Source: Labrys miyagiensis
Lineage (GTDB): Bacteria; Pseudomonadota; Alphaproteobacteria; Rhizobiales; Labraceae
Assembly (NCBI RefSeq): GCF_030160835.1
Contig: NZ_BSPC01000005.1
Coordinates: forward strand, 372,001 to 436,000
Length of the DNA stretch: 64,000 nt
Reading direction: 5' to 3'
Shown here: positions 34,214 through 43,836 of the stretch, piece by piece
Layout of the letters: the number at the start of each line of letters is the position of its first letter
How positions within the stretch are numbered: the first letter of the stretch is position 1
Program-made: the position numbers and the translations under genes
Notes under the pieces: generated by a model
Told to the model about the DNA's origin: nothing
The model's input: only the letters and a program-made list of their open reading frames with translations
Databases searched by the model: none

Positions 34214-34633
34214 TTAGCTCGGGCGCAGTTCGTTCGGACGGCCCGACGACCACATCTTCTCGAGATTATAGAAGGCACGGACCTCGGGACGGAACAGATG
34301 CACGATCACATCGCCCGTATCGATCAGCACCCAGTCGCAGACCGGGATGCCCTCGATGCGGGGACTGCCATGTCCATTGTCCTTGAGATCCTTGACCACG
34401 CGATCGGCCATCGCGCCGACATGCCTCGCAACGCGACCCGTTGCGATGATCATGACATCGGCGATAGCACTCTTACCGCGCAGATCGATTTCCACAATCT
34501 CCTCGGCCTTCATGTCGTCCAGGCTGTCGAGGATCAGGCGAACCGTGGCGTCAACGTCCGGGCGGATCGCTCGGCTCACGGGATGAAGCGGTATCACATC
34601 CGCTTCGCGTCTCACCAACGTGGTCAGGGGCAC
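34214..34633 (-). CDS. rsfS: Ribosome silencing factor
   Basis: 139 residues if begun at GTG 34633; GTGs at 34597 and 34579 are possible shorter starts. RsfS binds ribosomal protein L14 and blocks subunit joining when nutrients are low. The conserved core is LDSLDDMKAEEIVEIDLRGKS, DVMIIATGRVARHV, and DWVLIDTGDVIVHLF with the closing RAFYNLEKMW. It stands between nadD and rlmH. Confidence 0.95.
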   Translation of the reverse strand: MPLTTLVRREADVIPLHPVSRAIRPDVDATVRLILDSLDDMKAEEIVEIDLRGKSAIADVMIIATGRVARHVGAMADRVVKDLKDNGHGSPRIEGIPVCDWVLIDTGDVIVHLFRPEVRAFYNLEKMWSSGRPNELRPS

Positions 34634-34756
34634 ACCCTCTTGCTCATTGATTCGCGGACCTCCGCGAATTCCATTCGCTCCACAATATTAGCAAGTCATG
34701 GCGTCGATTCAATGACACCAATGGGATTAGGCTACTCAAACAGGGTGAATCCGGCG

Positions 34757-35401
34757 TTAATTTTCACCGACCGGCAGGCCGTGACCTCGTGCGCGTAGCG
34801 CGGTCGAGGAATTGCTGTCGAGCGGGGCGTGAAGGAAGACCCAGGCGGGTGGCCTGTGGCGCTTGAGGTTGCGGGCCTCATATTCGGGCAGCCGGAAGGC
34901 GGCGAGCACGCGAGCCGCCTTGGCGAGAGGGCCCTTGGTGGTAGCGCCGGGCCGGGCAACCACGGCGATGGCGACGCGCGAGGCGATGCCCCGCCAATGC
35001 TGCCAGCGGTGGAAGCCCGCGAGGTTGTCGGCGCCCATGATCCACACGAACGTCACGCCCGGGCAGCGGCGCTGCAGCCAGGCGATGGTGTCGTAGGTAT
35101 AGCGGGTGTGGATATCGGCCTCGATGCCGGTGACGACGATGCGGGGGTGGTCGGCAAGCTGGCGCGCCGCCGCCACGCGCATCTCGAGCGAGGGCAGCGC
35201 CTGGTTGTCCTTCAGCGGATTGCCGGGTGTGACCAGCCACCAGACCTGATCGAGGCCGAGCCGCGTCAACGCCACCAGGCTCGCATGGCGGTGGCCTTCA
35301 TGCGGCGGGTTGAAGCTGCCGCCGAACAGGCCGATGGTCATGCCCGGCGAGAAGGACGGCAGGCGGCGGGCATCGGCGGGCGTGGGGAGGGTTCCTGGCA
35401 A
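34757..35401 (-). CDS. nadD: Nicotinate-nucleotide adenylyltransferase
   Basis: 214 residues from TTG at 35401, supported by AGGA 7 bases upstream; the alternative ATG at 35341 would leave only one residue before the first strand. The nucleotidyltransferase HxGH-type motif is GGSFNPPHEGHRHA. The WWLVTPGNPLK and DTIAWLQRR segments and the ISSTALR-like SNSSTALRARG are family features. It makes deamido-NAD+ from nicotinate mononucleotide and ATP. First gene of nadD-rsfS-rlmH. Confidence 0.95.
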   Translation of the reverse strand: MPGTLPTPADARRLPSFSPGMTIGLFGGSFNPPHEGHRHASLVALTRLGLDQVWWLVTPGNPLKDNQALPSLEMRVAAARQLADHPRIVVTGIEADIHTRYTYDTIAWLQRRCPGVTFVWIMGADNLAGFHRWQHWRGIASRVAIAVVARPGATTKGPLAKAARVLAAFRLPEYEARNLKRHRPPAWVFLHAPLDSNSSTALRARGHGLPVGEN

Positions 35402-35450
35402 GAATTATCCTGCGGCGAGCGCTACGATGTCATGTAGAGGGCGGGACTTA

Positions 35451-35632
35451 GCCTCCCCCACGAAGCTGGGGGAGGTGGGCTTGCGAAGCAAGCTCGGAGG
35501 GGGTGTGGTCAGGATAAGGCGCGTGAAGAGGAGACCGGGTCGATGGTTCCCTCACTCTATTCTGGCCACACCCCCTCCGTCACGACTTTGTCGTGACACC
35601 TCCCCCAGCTTCGTGGGGGAGGCTTGTGTTGC
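35451..35632. repeat. Inverted repeat pair, GCCTCCCCCACGAAGCTGGGGGAGG family
   Basis: The left arm (35451-35476) and right arm (about 35598-35623) are inverted copies, and each is a hairpin by itself. Further inside, GGAGGGGGTGTGG (35497) pairs with CCACACCCCCTCC (35567), and two small palindromes (GCTTGCgaaGCAAGC, TCACGACtttGTCGTGA) add to the fold. It occupies the whole 235-bp gap between leuC and nadD. Confidence 0.85.
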
Positions 35633-35636
35633 GCCC

Positions 35637-37058
35637 TTATGCGTGCGCCGCGACCTTCTCCCATTCGCGGATGTCGACGAAATGGCCGGCGATGGCCGCG
35701 GCGGCGGCCATTTGTGGCGAGACGAGGTGGGTGCGGCCCTTGTAGCCCTGGCGGCCCTCGAAATTGCGGTTCGAGGTCGAGGCGCAGCGCTCGCCCGGGG
35801 CCAGCTTGTCGGCGTTCATGGCCAGGCACATCGAGCAGCCGGGCTCGCGCCAGTCGAAGCCGGCCGCGCGGAAGATCTTGTCGAGCCCCTCGGCCTCGGC
35901 CTGCATCTTCACGAGGCCCGAACCCGGCACGATCATGGCGTTGACATTGGCGTTGACGGTGTGGCCGGCGACGATGCCGGCAACAGCGCGCAGGTCCTCG
36001 ATGCGGCCATTGGTGCAGGAGCCGATGAAGACGCGATCGAGCTTGAGGTCCTGGATACGCTCGCCGCCTTTCAGGCCCATATAGGCCAGCGCGCGCTCGA
36101 TCGAGGCCCGTTTGTGGTCGTTCGCGGCATCCTCGATGCGCGGCACGGTGCCGGTGATCGAAGCGACGTCCTCGGGACTGGTGCCCCAGGTCACGATCGG
36201 CGGCAGGGAAGCCGCGTCGAGTTTCACCTCACGGTCGAAATGCGCGCCCTCCTCGGTGTAGAGCGTGCTCCAATAGGCCATCGCCTGGTCCCAGGCAGCG
36301 CCCTGGGGCGCCTTGGGGCGGCCCTTGAGATAGGCATAGGTCTTCTCGTCCGGCGCGATCAGGCCGGCACGGGCGCCGCCTTCGATCGACATGTTGCAGA
36401 CCGTCATGCGGCCTTCCATCGAAAGCGCGCGAATGGCCTCGCCGGCATATTCCAGCACATGGCCGGTGCCGCCGGCGGTGCCGATCTCGCCGATGATGGC
36501 AAGGATGATGTCCTTGGCGGTCACGCCTTCGGGAAGCTTCCCGTCGACGGTGACGCGCATGTTCTTGGCCTTCTTCTGGATCAGCGTCTGCGTGGCGAGC
36601 ACATGCTCGACCTCGGAAGTGCCGATGCCATGGGCGAGGGCCCCAAAGGCGCCATGCGTCGAGGTGTGGCTGTCGCCGCACACGATGGTGGTGCCGGGCA
36701 GGGTGAAGCCCTGCTCGGGGCCGACGATGTGGACGATGCCCTGGCGCTTGTCGAGTTCGGAATAATATTCGACGCCGAAATCCCTGGCGTTCTGGGCGAG
36801 CGTTTCCACCTGCGTGGCGCTCTCGGGATCGTCGATGCCCTTGGAGCGGTCGGTGGTCGGCACGTTGTGGTCGACGACGGCCAGCGTGCGCTGGGGCGAG
36901 TGCACCTTGCGGCCGGAGACGCGCAGGCCCTCGAAGGCCTGCGGGCTGGTCACCTCATGCACGAGGTGGCGGTCGATATAGAGCAGGCTCGTGCCATCGG
37001 GCGCGGTTTCGACGACGTGGTCGTCCCAGATCTTGTCGTAGAGGGTGCGGGGAGCCAT
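35637..37058 (-). CDS. leuC: 3-isopropylmalate dehydratase large subunit
   Basis: 473 residues from ATG at 37058, which has AGGA 8 bases upstream; an ATG five codons earlier has no site. LeuC with LeuD isomerises 2- to 3-isopropylmalate in leucine synthesis. The [4Fe-4S] ligands are the Cys of FIGSCTNGR and the pair in [30 protein letters not shown] is the aconitase-family signature. leuD is not next to it. Confidence 0.97.
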   Translation of the reverse strand: MAPRTLYDKIWDDHVVETAPDGTSLLYIDRHLVHEVTSPQAFEGLRVSGRKVHSPQRTLAVVDHNVPTTDRSKGIDDPESATQVETLAQNARDFGVEYYSELDKRQGIVHIVGPEQGFTLPGTTIVCGDSHTSTHGAFGALAHGIGTSEVEHVLATQTLIQKKAKNMRVTVDGKLPEGVTAKDIILAIIGEIGTAGGTGHVLEYAGEAIRALSMEGRMTVCNMSIEGGARAGLIAPDEKTYAYLKGRPKAPQGAAWDQAMAYWSTLYTEEGAHFDREVKLDAASLPPIVTWGTSPEDVASITGTVPRIEDAANDHKRASIERALAYMGLKGGERIQDLKLDRVFIGSCTNGRIEDLRAVAGIVAGHTVNANVNAMIVPGSGLVKMQAEAEGLDKIFRAAGFDWREPGCSMCLAMNADKLAPGERCASTSNRNFEGRQGYKGRTHLVSPQMAAAAAIAGHFVDIREWEKVAAHA

Positions 37059-37180
37059 GGACGTATCCTGCATGTGACGTGATTTTGACGGTCATTTAGT
37101 CAAAAATGGGCCGTTGGAAAAGAGTGTAAAAACTACCAGCCTCGTGTGATAAATTGTCGGTGGTGTTGGGGTAGGTGTGA

Positions 37181-37738
37181 ATGGCTGAAGCAAGGCGCCA
37201 GGCAATGTCGCTGGATGAGTTCCTCTCCTGGGAAAATGAGCAGGAATTGCGCTACGAGCTGGTAGACGGCCAACCGGTGATGATGACCGGGGGGACGGCA
37301 GCTCATGACTATGTTCGCCTGGAGATCGCCGCCTCTTTGCGAGAGCAGCTGAAGGGCAAGCGTTGTCGAGCTGCACTGGACCTGAAGATATCCTGTCCAA
37401 CCGGCAATGTCCGTTATCCCGATGTGGCGGTCCATTGTGGTCCATTCCGCGGCCAGGATCTACTTGCGAACGAACCGCGCATCGTTATCGAGGTCTTATC
37501 CAATTCGACCAAGGCTACCGATTTTCTGATCAAGCTGCGCGACTATCGTTCCGTGCCTGATGTCATGGCTTACCTGATTTTCTGGCAGGATGAACCAAGG
37601 GTGCTTGTCCATCGCCGCGTGGGCAATGACTGGAATGCCGGGGAGGAAATCCTCGGGATGGACGCGACGATCGACCTCGAAATGATCGGTGCCAGTCTCT
37701 CGCTTCAAGAGATCTACGGCGGTCTGCCCGAAAACTGA
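37181..37738 (+). CDS. Uma2 family endonuclease-like protein (DUF820)
   Basis: 185 residues. Restriction-endonuclease-like fold: the YELVDGQPVMM opening, RYPDVAVHCG with the metal-binding Asp, and PRIVIEVLSNSTKATD, where the Glu of xExK-like IEV is the second metal ligand. Uma2 proteins are common in cyanobacteria and scattered elsewhere; some are thought to be transposon-derived or linked to DNA modification, but the role is unproven. A lower GC than its neighbours supports acquisition. Divergent from leuC. Confidence 0.8.
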   Translation: MAEARRQAMSLDEFLSWENEQELRYELVDGQPVMMTGGTAAHDYVRLEIAASLREQLKGKRCRAALDLKISCPTGNVRYPDVAVHCGPFRGQDLLANEPRIVIEVLSNSTKATDFLIKLRDYRSVPDVMAYLIFWQDEPRVLVHRRVGNDWNAGEEILGMDATIDLEMIGASLSLQEIYGGLPEN

Positions 37739-37742
37739 CTCC

Positions 37743-38495
37743 TTACGGCCCTTCTGTTACGCCCACCATCGGCCCCAGGCTGTTCCAGCCGCCGATGCCG
37801 GGCATGGGCGGGGCGTAGAGGGTGGAGATCGAACCATCGAGGAAGAGGGCGTTCTGGGTGCCCAGCCGGTCACGGAAGAGCTGGGCGAAGTCGTGGAAGC
37901 TCACCGGCTCGGTCGAGATGGCGAAAATCACGATCTTGCCGTCGCGCACGCCGACGCCGTTGCGCATCTTCTCGGAAGCCCCGTCCGGCTGGATCTTGGG
38001 ATGGATCTGGCCGTCGATCACCAGCATCGGGCCAGACTGGGTGGCGAAGCGCGCATTGATGCGCGACTTCAGGAAGCGGCTGGTCTCCATCACGCCGGCC
38101 TTGCCGTCGCCGAAATAGAACACGCCATTGGGCTTCAGGTGGAAATTGCCGAAGCCGTTGCGGGTGTTGGCATTGTGGAGCAGGCGCCCGTTCTCGATAT
38201 AGAGGCCGACAGGGCCCAGCGCCTTGTCATACATGCCGGCGTTCATGGCGAAGATCAGCTTCTTGCCCTGGGCGCCGAGCTCATCGGCAAGCCGGCTGGT
38301 GCTGCCGAGCGGCGTGCCGTCGGCGCCGCGCCAATAGAGGGCCAGCGCGTCATTGCTCAGGTCGAAGCGGCAAACGATATAAGCATGCCCCTGCTCGGTC
38401 AGGTTCTCGCAGGCAGCCTGGGCCGAGACGGCAAAATCGGTGATCGAGGCGGCGAATGCCAGGCCAAGAAGTGCCCGGCGCAGAAACGACAGCAA
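37743..38495 (-). CDS. Phosphodiester glycosidase family protein (NAGPA-like)
   Basis: 250 residues with a signal peptide ending near SAQAAC. The NAGPA/DUF2233 domain includes FAMNAGMYDKALGPVGLYIE, GFGNFHLKPNGVF, SGPMLVIDGQ, GVRDGKIVIFAIS and the terminal LFLDGSISTLYAP with the conserved DGxxS. Family members cleave GlcNAc-phosphodiester bonds, in bacteria possibly on cell-wall or exopolysaccharide substrates. It acts in the periplasm. It lies 30 bp downstream of the LysE gene on the same strand. Confidence 0.85.
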   Translation of the reverse strand: MLSFLRRALLGLAFAASITDFAVSAQAACENLTEQGHAYIVCRFDLSNDALALYWRGADGTPLGSTSRLADELGAQGKKLIFAMNAGMYDKALGPVGLYIENGRLLHNANTRNGFGNFHLKPNGVFYFGDGKAGVMETSRFLKSRINARFATQSGPMLVIDGQIHPKIQPDGASEKMRNGVGVRDGKIVIFAISTEPVSFHDFAQLFRDRLGTQNALFLDGSISTLYAPPMPGIGGWNSLGPMVGVTEGP

Positions 38496-38525
38496 TAAAC
38501 CGCTCCCATAAATAACTTTGGCGGC

Positions 38526-39176
38526 TCAGCGCGCCTGCGTTGTCAGGATCTTGAACGCGAACACGCCAAACACGCCGGCGAAGGTATAATCGATGCCGCG
38601 CAGGAAACGCGGACGCGCCTTCAGCCAGGACACCACCCTCTCGGCGCCGAGAATCAGAATGAACGCAAGTGGCACATTGATGGCAATGAAATAGAGTCCC
38701 AGAAAGAAAAGTTTCTGGGAGGCATGCGGATCCCCGACATCGACAAATTGCGGCAGGAAAGTCAGAAAAAACAGTACCACTTTGGGATTGGTGAGATTGA
38801 TGCCGAGCCCGGTCATGAAGGTGGGCCAGAAGCCGCCCATCGGCTTGCCCTCGTCCTTCACATTCAGGGCCGAACCCGAGCGGATGGCGTTGATGGCGAG
38901 CCAGAGCAGATAGAGAGCGCCCACCACCTTCAGCACCGTGAAGGCGCTGGCGCTGGCGGCGAGCACGGCGGAGAGACCGACAGCGGCAAAGAAAGTATGA
39001 AACACGCAGCCGACCTGTGTGCCCAGCATGGCCGCCGTGCCGCCGCGCCGGCCGCCCGAGATCGTCTTGGCCAGCCACAGGCTCATATCCGGGCCCGGCG
39101 TGATGAACAGCAGCACGCAGGCGGCCGAGTAGATCAGCAGCGTGTGGGAATCGGGCAGGAAGTTCATGGCGACCAT
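38526..39176 (-). CDS. LysE/RhtB family amino acid exporter
   Basis: 216 residues, six membrane segments. ATG at 39176, or at 39167 three codons on. The family signature LLFITPGPDMSLW near residues 18-31, GTQVGCVFHTFFAAVGLSA, and TGLGINLTNPKVVLFFLTFLPQF are complete. Exports an amino acid or similar small metabolite; the substrate cannot be read from the sequence. Followed by the NAGPA-like gene. Confidence 0.9.
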   Translation of the reverse strand: MVAMNFLPDSHTLLIYSAACVLLFITPGPDMSLWLAKTISGGRRGGTAAMLGTQVGCVFHTFFAAVGLSAVLAASASAFTVLKVVGALYLLWLAINAIRSGSALNVKDEGKPMGGFWPTFMTGLGINLTNPKVVLFFLTFLPQFVDVGDPHASQKLFFLGLYFIAINVPLAFILILGAERVVSWLKARPRFLRGIDYTFAGVFGVFAFKILTTQAR

Positions 39177-39236
39177 CCGTCGGCGAGCTTTCTCAGCCTG
39201 CTACACCCAGATCGCAGCTGACGGAAGGCTTTTCCT

Positions 39237-41450
39237 TCAGCCCGTCGGCAGCACGGGCGCAGCGGCGGCCGCGGCCGTCGAGACCACCGCGCCGGCCACC
39301 ACGTCAGGCACCATCTGGCCGTTGATCGTGCGCACGGATACCGCGCCGCTGGCGAACTCGATGCCCTGCTCGGGCAGGATGCGCACCAGGCGCTTGAGGG
39401 CCTCGCGCTGGATGAAGGTCGGCTTGTTGGGCTTCACGGTGAATTTGAAGCGCACCACGATGGCGTTGTCGACGATGTCGGAGACACCCTGCATCTTGAG
39501 CGGAGCGAGGAACTCCTCCTTCATTTCGGGATCTTCGAGCATGTCCTGGCCGACCTTCTTCACGGCCTTGCGTAGCTTTTCGAGATCAGTGTCGGTGGCG
39601 AAGCGCAGCGTGAACTTGAGGGTGGACCAGTCGCGGCTGTAGTTCGTGACCTGGCCGAGCTGGCCATAGGGGATGGTGTGCACGGGCCCGTTCTGGTGGC
39701 GCAGCCGCAGGGAGCGCAGCGTGAAGCCCTCCACCGTGCCCTTGGCCTTGCCGACGTCGATATATTCGCCGACCCGGAAGGCATCGTCGACCAGGAAGAA
39801 CACACCGGAGACGACGTCCTTCACCAGCGTCTGCGAGCCAAAGGAGATGGCGAGGCCGAAGATCGAGGCGCCGGCGATCAGTGGCGTGACGTTGACGCCG
39901 AGCTGCGACAGGATGGTCAGGATCGCCAGCACGCCGATGGCGATGGCCAGGCCGATACGCAACAGGGGCATCAGCGTGGCGATGCGCGAAGCTGTAGGGA
40001 TAGGAGCGTCGTCATCGGCGGCCTGGAGGCCGGGCGGTCCGGCCGCGCTCGGCTGGGGGATGGAATAGCGGTCGGTGAGGTAGCGCACCAGTTCCCAGGC
40101 CGAATAGGCGGCGAAGGCGGTGACGCCGGCGCCGATCAGGTTGCGCGTGATGCGGTTGAAATCGTCGCCCGCCATCACGCCGCTGACGTCTACGGCCCAG
40201 GATCGCCCCAGCGCGGCGGCCGCCATGATCATGATGCCGAAGCGCGCGCAGCGGGCCAGCGCCTCGGCGCCGCGTGGATGGACGAGCTGGACGCCATCGG
40301 CGGTTTCGTATTGCAGCAGGATGCGCAGGCGATGCACCAGCGATTCGACCAGCAGCAGCCCGACCAGGATGGCCAAGGTCAGCATCAGCGCCCTGGAAAC
40401 CCGCGACTGCCCGGCCACGGCGCCATAGATGTCGGCGCTCGCGAACAGCACGAACATGAGGATAGCCGCAACCAGCCAGCGGCGGGCAAGACTCCTCTTG
40501 ATCGGATTGGCATGAGAGGGATTGGTGACCCCGATGAACCAGTGGCTGATGGCGCCGTTGAGCCAGGTGCAGATGGCGATCATGCCGATCGCCATGGTGA
40601 GGGCGCCGTAGAGCTGGGCGGTGCTCACCGCGACAGGCGGCGATTGCAGGGCCTGCAGCAAGACCGCCAGGACATTGTTGCTGAGCAGAAGCAGGACGGC
40701 GCAGGAGGCGCCCCATGAGATCTTGCGGGCATCGGCGTCGCCGAGATCGGGCAGGCGGGCCTCCGGCAGGCGCGGCTGCAAGGTGAAGCGGAACAGGGCC
40801 TGCACCAGGCGCCACAGCATGATGGTCTTGAGAATGCCGACCGAGAAGCGGGTCTGCGGCGTGTCGCCCATGAAGCGGAGGGCTTCGCTGGCATTGCCGA
40901 CCAGCCAGAGTGCGATCAGGGGCGGTAGTTCCAGCGCAGCGAGGATGAGGAGGGCACGCACGCCGTGCAGCCCATGCATATGCGCGGCCGCGCGCCGGCG
41001 CAGCGGGGTGAGCAGCAGCCGTACCAGCCATTCGGCGGCGAGGGCAAGCGCGATGGCTCCCAGCAGCAGGAGGAAATAAGTCCTCACATCGCGCCCATTG
41101 TTCATGGGGGCGTCGAGGCGTTCGCCGAAATGACGGAATTCGGTCCAGAGCGCCGGCAGGCCCGTGATCAGCGTGCCGACATGCATGAACATCTCGGTCT
41201 GTTCCGTGCTGGCCATCTGCATGCCCTGGCCTGTATCCGCCGCCGGCGGTGCGGCGGGTTGCATGCCCTGGTCCTGCATCTTCTTCATCACAGCCTGGCT
41301 GATGGCATCGACCATCTTGTCCATCTGCTGCTGCGACATGGTCGGCGCGGGCTGGGGAGCGGGGGCTGGCGTGTTGTTCTGCGCCAGGGCCGGCCAGGTC
41401 GCCAGAGCGAGAAATATCAATACCCAACGCAGCACTGCTGGCCGTCTCAC
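39237..41450 (-). CDS. MscS-family mechanosensitive channel, large form
   Basis: 737 residues from GTG at 41450, where GGGAGGA precedes by 7 bases; upstream TTG/GTG starts have weaker sites. Signal-like start LIFLALATWPALAQ, then a Pro/Gln-rich periplasmic part with SQQQMDKMVDAISQAV, and about ten membrane segments. The MscS core is at about 505-690: the pore helix IAGASIFGLAISFGSQTLVKD, then FFLVDDAFRVGEYIDV and KGTVEGFTLRSLRLRHQNG of the beta domain. It releases osmolytes under membrane tension. A related channel is at 55930. Confidence 0.92.
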   Translation of the reverse strand: MRRPAVLRWVLIFLALATWPALAQNNTPAPAPQPAPTMSQQQMDKMVDAISQAVMKKMQDQGMQPAAPPAADTGQGMQMASTEQTEMFMHVGTLITGLPALWTEFRHFGERLDAPMNNGRDVRTYFLLLLGAIALALAAEWLVRLLLTPLRRRAAAHMHGLHGVRALLILAALELPPLIALWLVGNASEALRFMGDTPQTRFSVGILKTIMLWRLVQALFRFTLQPRLPEARLPDLGDADARKISWGASCAVLLLLSNNVLAVLLQALQSPPVAVSTAQLYGALTMAIGMIAICTWLNGAISHWFIGVTNPSHANPIKRSLARRWLVAAILMFVLFASADIYGAVAGQSRVSRALMLTLAILVGLLLVESLVHRLRILLQYETADGVQLVHPRGAEALARCARFGIMIMAAAALGRSWAVDVSGVMAGDDFNRITRNLIGAGVTAFAAYSAWELVRYLTDRYSIPQPSAAGPPGLQAADDDAPIPTASRIATLMPLLRIGLAIAIGVLAILTILSQLGVNVTPLIAGASIFGLAISFGSQTLVKDVVSGVFFLVDDAFRVGEYIDVGKAKGTVEGFTLRSLRLRHQNGPVHTIPYGQLGQVTNYSRDWSTLKFTLRFATDTDLEKLRKAVKKVGQDMLEDPEMKEEFLAPLKMQGVSDIVDNAIVVRFKFTVKPNKPTFIQREALKRLVRILPEQGIEFASGAVSVRTINGQMVPDVVAGAVVSTAAAAAAPVLPTG

Positions 41451-41540
41451 CGCAGAATCCTCCCGCACCCCATGCTCGGACCGAGCCGCCAATTCACGAC
41501 ACAGTGACGCAGTCGGGTCAATGGTATTGCCGCCTCGGCG

Positions 41541-42275
41541 CTACCTTCGCGTGAGCAGAACGGTGGAATTGACGGCGCGGGAGATGGGCGCCTCCCCGGT
41601 GTCGAGACTGCGCAGGCTGTAATCGCCAAGCGCCAGGGCGGCCGAGGCCGTCAGTGCTTCGATCGCACCGGCCCCATGCCCGGCCTTCGCCAGCAGGCGT
41701 GGGTGGAAGGCGATCAGGGCCGCCACGGTGCGCGGCCCCAGCAGCGGGGCAAGATGCGGCAGAAGCCCGTATTCGGCGCCCTCGACATCCATCTTCAGGA
41801 CGATGCGGCCGGCATCCCCGGCCATGGCGGCGATCTCGGTGGGCAGGATGGCTGCAGCGTCCCACAAGGCGACGCCGCTGTCGGCGGCCAGGATGCTGCC
41901 CATGCTGTCGCCGGGCTTCCTGGGCGAACCCAGACGCACCCGTCCCGGTGTCGGGGAAACGGCCGCATTGTGCAGGGTGATGCGGGGCGCCAGCGCGGGA
42001 TTGGCGGCGACATTGGCACTGATGAGTTGGAAGGCACGCGGATCGGGCTCGAAGGTCAACACTTTCGCGCCGAGCGCCGCGGCCAGCAGGGTGATCGGGC
42101 CGATCCAGCCGCCGATATCGATGAAGAGCGTGTCCTGGTCCACCAGCACGCGCACGCTCGCCAGCGTTTCCGGCTCCCAGGCGCCGGCGGCGGCCTTGTC
42201 CCAGAAGCTCTCCTTGTCGTCGGCGGTGTTGAAACGGGTACCGCCGACGGCGAGGCTGCGAATTCCAGCACTCAC
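41541..42275 (-). CDS. FkbM-family methyltransferase
   Basis: 244 residues from GTG at 42275, overlapping the radical SAM gene as GTGA. SAM-binding motif I is FIDIGGWIGPITLLAA (51-66), motif II is KVLTFEPDP, and LKMDVEGAEYGLL is the FkbM-specific segment. Such enzymes O-methylate sugars, glycans or natural products. Close coupling to a radical SAM/SPASM gene suggests that both modify the same product. Confidence 0.88.
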   Translation of the reverse strand: MSAGIRSLAVGGTRFNTADDKESFWDKAAAGAWEPETLASVRVLVDQDTLFIDIGGWIGPITLLAAALGAKVLTFEPDPRAFQLISANVAANPALAPRITLHNAAVSPTPGRVRLGSPRKPGDSMGSILAADSGVALWDAAAILPTEIAAMAGDAGRIVLKMDVEGAEYGLLPHLAPLLGPRTVAALIAFHPRLLAKAGHGAGAIEALTASAALALGDYSLRSLDTGEAPISRAVNSTVLLTRR

Positions 42276-43375
42276 GCGGCGACTTTCCGGGTCTCGGCGG
42301 CTTTCTCGCGGCGCAGTTTGTCGAGCTTGATCTTGAAGCCCATATTGTCCGCGTTGGAATAGGAGCAGCTCTGGCAGATCTCGAACTGCTTGGTGTAGCC
42401 GTGCCGGCGCGCCTTGGCCGCCTCGTCGGAGAGATAGGCCTTCTTGAAGCCGACCTTGTCGACATTGGGCAGCTTGATCATGCGGTCATAGTCGATGCAG
42501 CACAGGCCGAGGTCCCCCTCCCAGAACACCACGGTCTGGTAGAGCGGCACATCGCAGAGCAGGCTGATCTTCTCGTTCTGGTGGCGCTGCAGGTCGTGGT
42601 TTTTCGGCACCAGATGGCCATGCTCGGCCTGCTGGCCGTCATCGGTGTAGGAGCCGAGGCTGAAGGTCTTGAAGCGCACCTGGTCGAAACCGATGTTGTC
42701 GGCCCATTCCACCATCGCGTCGATCTGCTTTTCCGAATAGGAGGTCAGCAGGGTCTGCAGCACGGTCACCGTCTTGGTGGCGCCGAGGCGTTGCTTGATG
42801 GCGAGGAAATTCTCGATATTGGCCTTCACCTGCTCGAATTTCGAGCCGACGCGATAGGATTCCTGCGCCTCGGCGTCGAAACCGTCGATGCACAGATTGA
42901 TGCGGCCAAGCCCGGCAGTGAGCATCTTCTCGATGAGTTCGGAGGAGAGCTTGGTGGCGTTGGTGGAGACGAAGGTGTCGTGCCCGTGCTCGCTGGCATA
43001 GGCGATCATCTCCGGCAGCGCCTTGTTCATGGTCGGCTCGCCGGAGAAGTTGAAATACATTGCCGGCTTGAGCGGCTCGTCGACGAAATCGTCGACGATC
43101 TGGCGGAAGATTTCCATCTTCATCAAGCCGCGCGGGCGCGTCATCGCGAAGGTCACCGGGCAGACCGGGCAGCGCAGATTGCAGCTGTTGGTGACGTCCA
43201 CCACGATGATGGTCGGCAGCTTCTTGAAATAGCTGAGCGGGATATGGCTGGCGGCGTAGGTGAACGCCTTGCGCGCCAAAGGCGATTTCTGGATCTGGTC
43301 CGTCACCTTGTCGCGCACGCGGTGCAGGAGCTTGGGGGCAGCGGATTTCGTTCCGATCGCAGTCAAATCAAGCAC
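42272..43375 (-). CDS. Radical SAM/SPASM protein
   Basis: 367 residues from GTG at 43375, with AAGGAGA upstream. The radical SAM cluster is CNLRCPVC (Cys65, 69, 72), the GGE-like motif is FNFSGEPTMN, and INLCIDGFDAE follows. The C-terminal SPASM region has LLCDVPLYQ, DLGLCCIDYD and EICQSCSY for auxiliary clusters. SPASM enzymes modify peptides, or act on sugars and aminoglycosides; no precursor peptide gene was seen nearby. Operon with the FkbM methyltransferase gene. Confidence 0.88.
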   Translation of the reverse strand: MLDLTAIGTKSAAPKLLHRVRDKVTDQIQKSPLARKAFTYAASHIPLSYFKKLPTIIVVDVTNSCNLRCPVCPVTFAMTRPRGLMKMEIFRQIVDDFVDEPLKPAMYFNFSGEPTMNKALPEMIAYASEHGHDTFVSTNATKLSSELIEKMLTAGLGRINLCIDGFDAEAQESYRVGSKFEQVKANIENFLAIKQRLGATKTVTVLQTLLTSYSEKQIDAMVEWADNIGFDQVRFKTFSLGSYTDDGQQAEHGHLVPKNHDLQRHQNEKISLLCDVPLYQTVVFWEGDLGLCCIDYDRMIKLPNVDKVGFKKAYLSDEAAKARRHGYTKQFEICQSCSYSNADNMGFKIKLDKLRREKAAETRKVAA

Positions 43376-43521
43376 GGTCTTCTCCTTGTCGCGCACCGGT
43401 TCAAGGCCGGAGGCTTGCAACCTGTGTAGCGCAGAATTGCGGCAAGAGCGACAGGGGGGAGTCACTTTCGGGTGAGGCGAGAATCAGGAAGTTTCGCAAA
43501 CCGTAATCTCGCGCCAAGCCC

Positions 43522-43836
43522 TCAAGCCACTGCGCGCGGTGTGATTTCGGCCAACTCGGCTGCTATGGCCCTGCGCCGTTCCATGAGCTCGTAATCGGCC
43601 TGTACGCCGAGCCAGAAGCCATCGGAGAGGCCGAAATAGCGTGCCAACGTCAGGTCTGTGTCCGCCGTAATGCTGCGCTTGCCGAGGACGATCTCGTTTA
43701 TTCGGCGAGGGGGTACTCCGATCGCCCGCGCGAGGGCATTCTGTGTCAGTTCATAGGGCTTGAGGAAGTCCTCCAGCAGCATCTCGCCCGGTGTCGGATT
43801 CTCGATCTGGTCAGTGGTAATCGACGATTTCGACAT
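43522..43836 (-). CDS. higA: HigA-family addiction module antitoxin
   Basis: 104 residues from ATG at 43836. ENPTPGEMLLEDFLKPYELTQNALARAIG leads into the XRE helix-turn-helix, and VPPRRINEIVLGKRSI with DTDLTLARYFGLSDGFWL is the HigA/VapI signature. HigA neutralises a HigB RNase and represses its own operon. No HigB gene is recognisable upstream, where it normally lies; a 42-codon frame with a good ribosome site is in that position instead. Confidence 0.88.
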   Translation of the reverse strand: MSKSSITTDQIENPTPGEMLLEDFLKPYELTQNALARAIGVPPRRINEIVLGKRSITADTDLTLARYFGLSDGFWLGVQADYELMERRRAIAAELAEITPRAVA

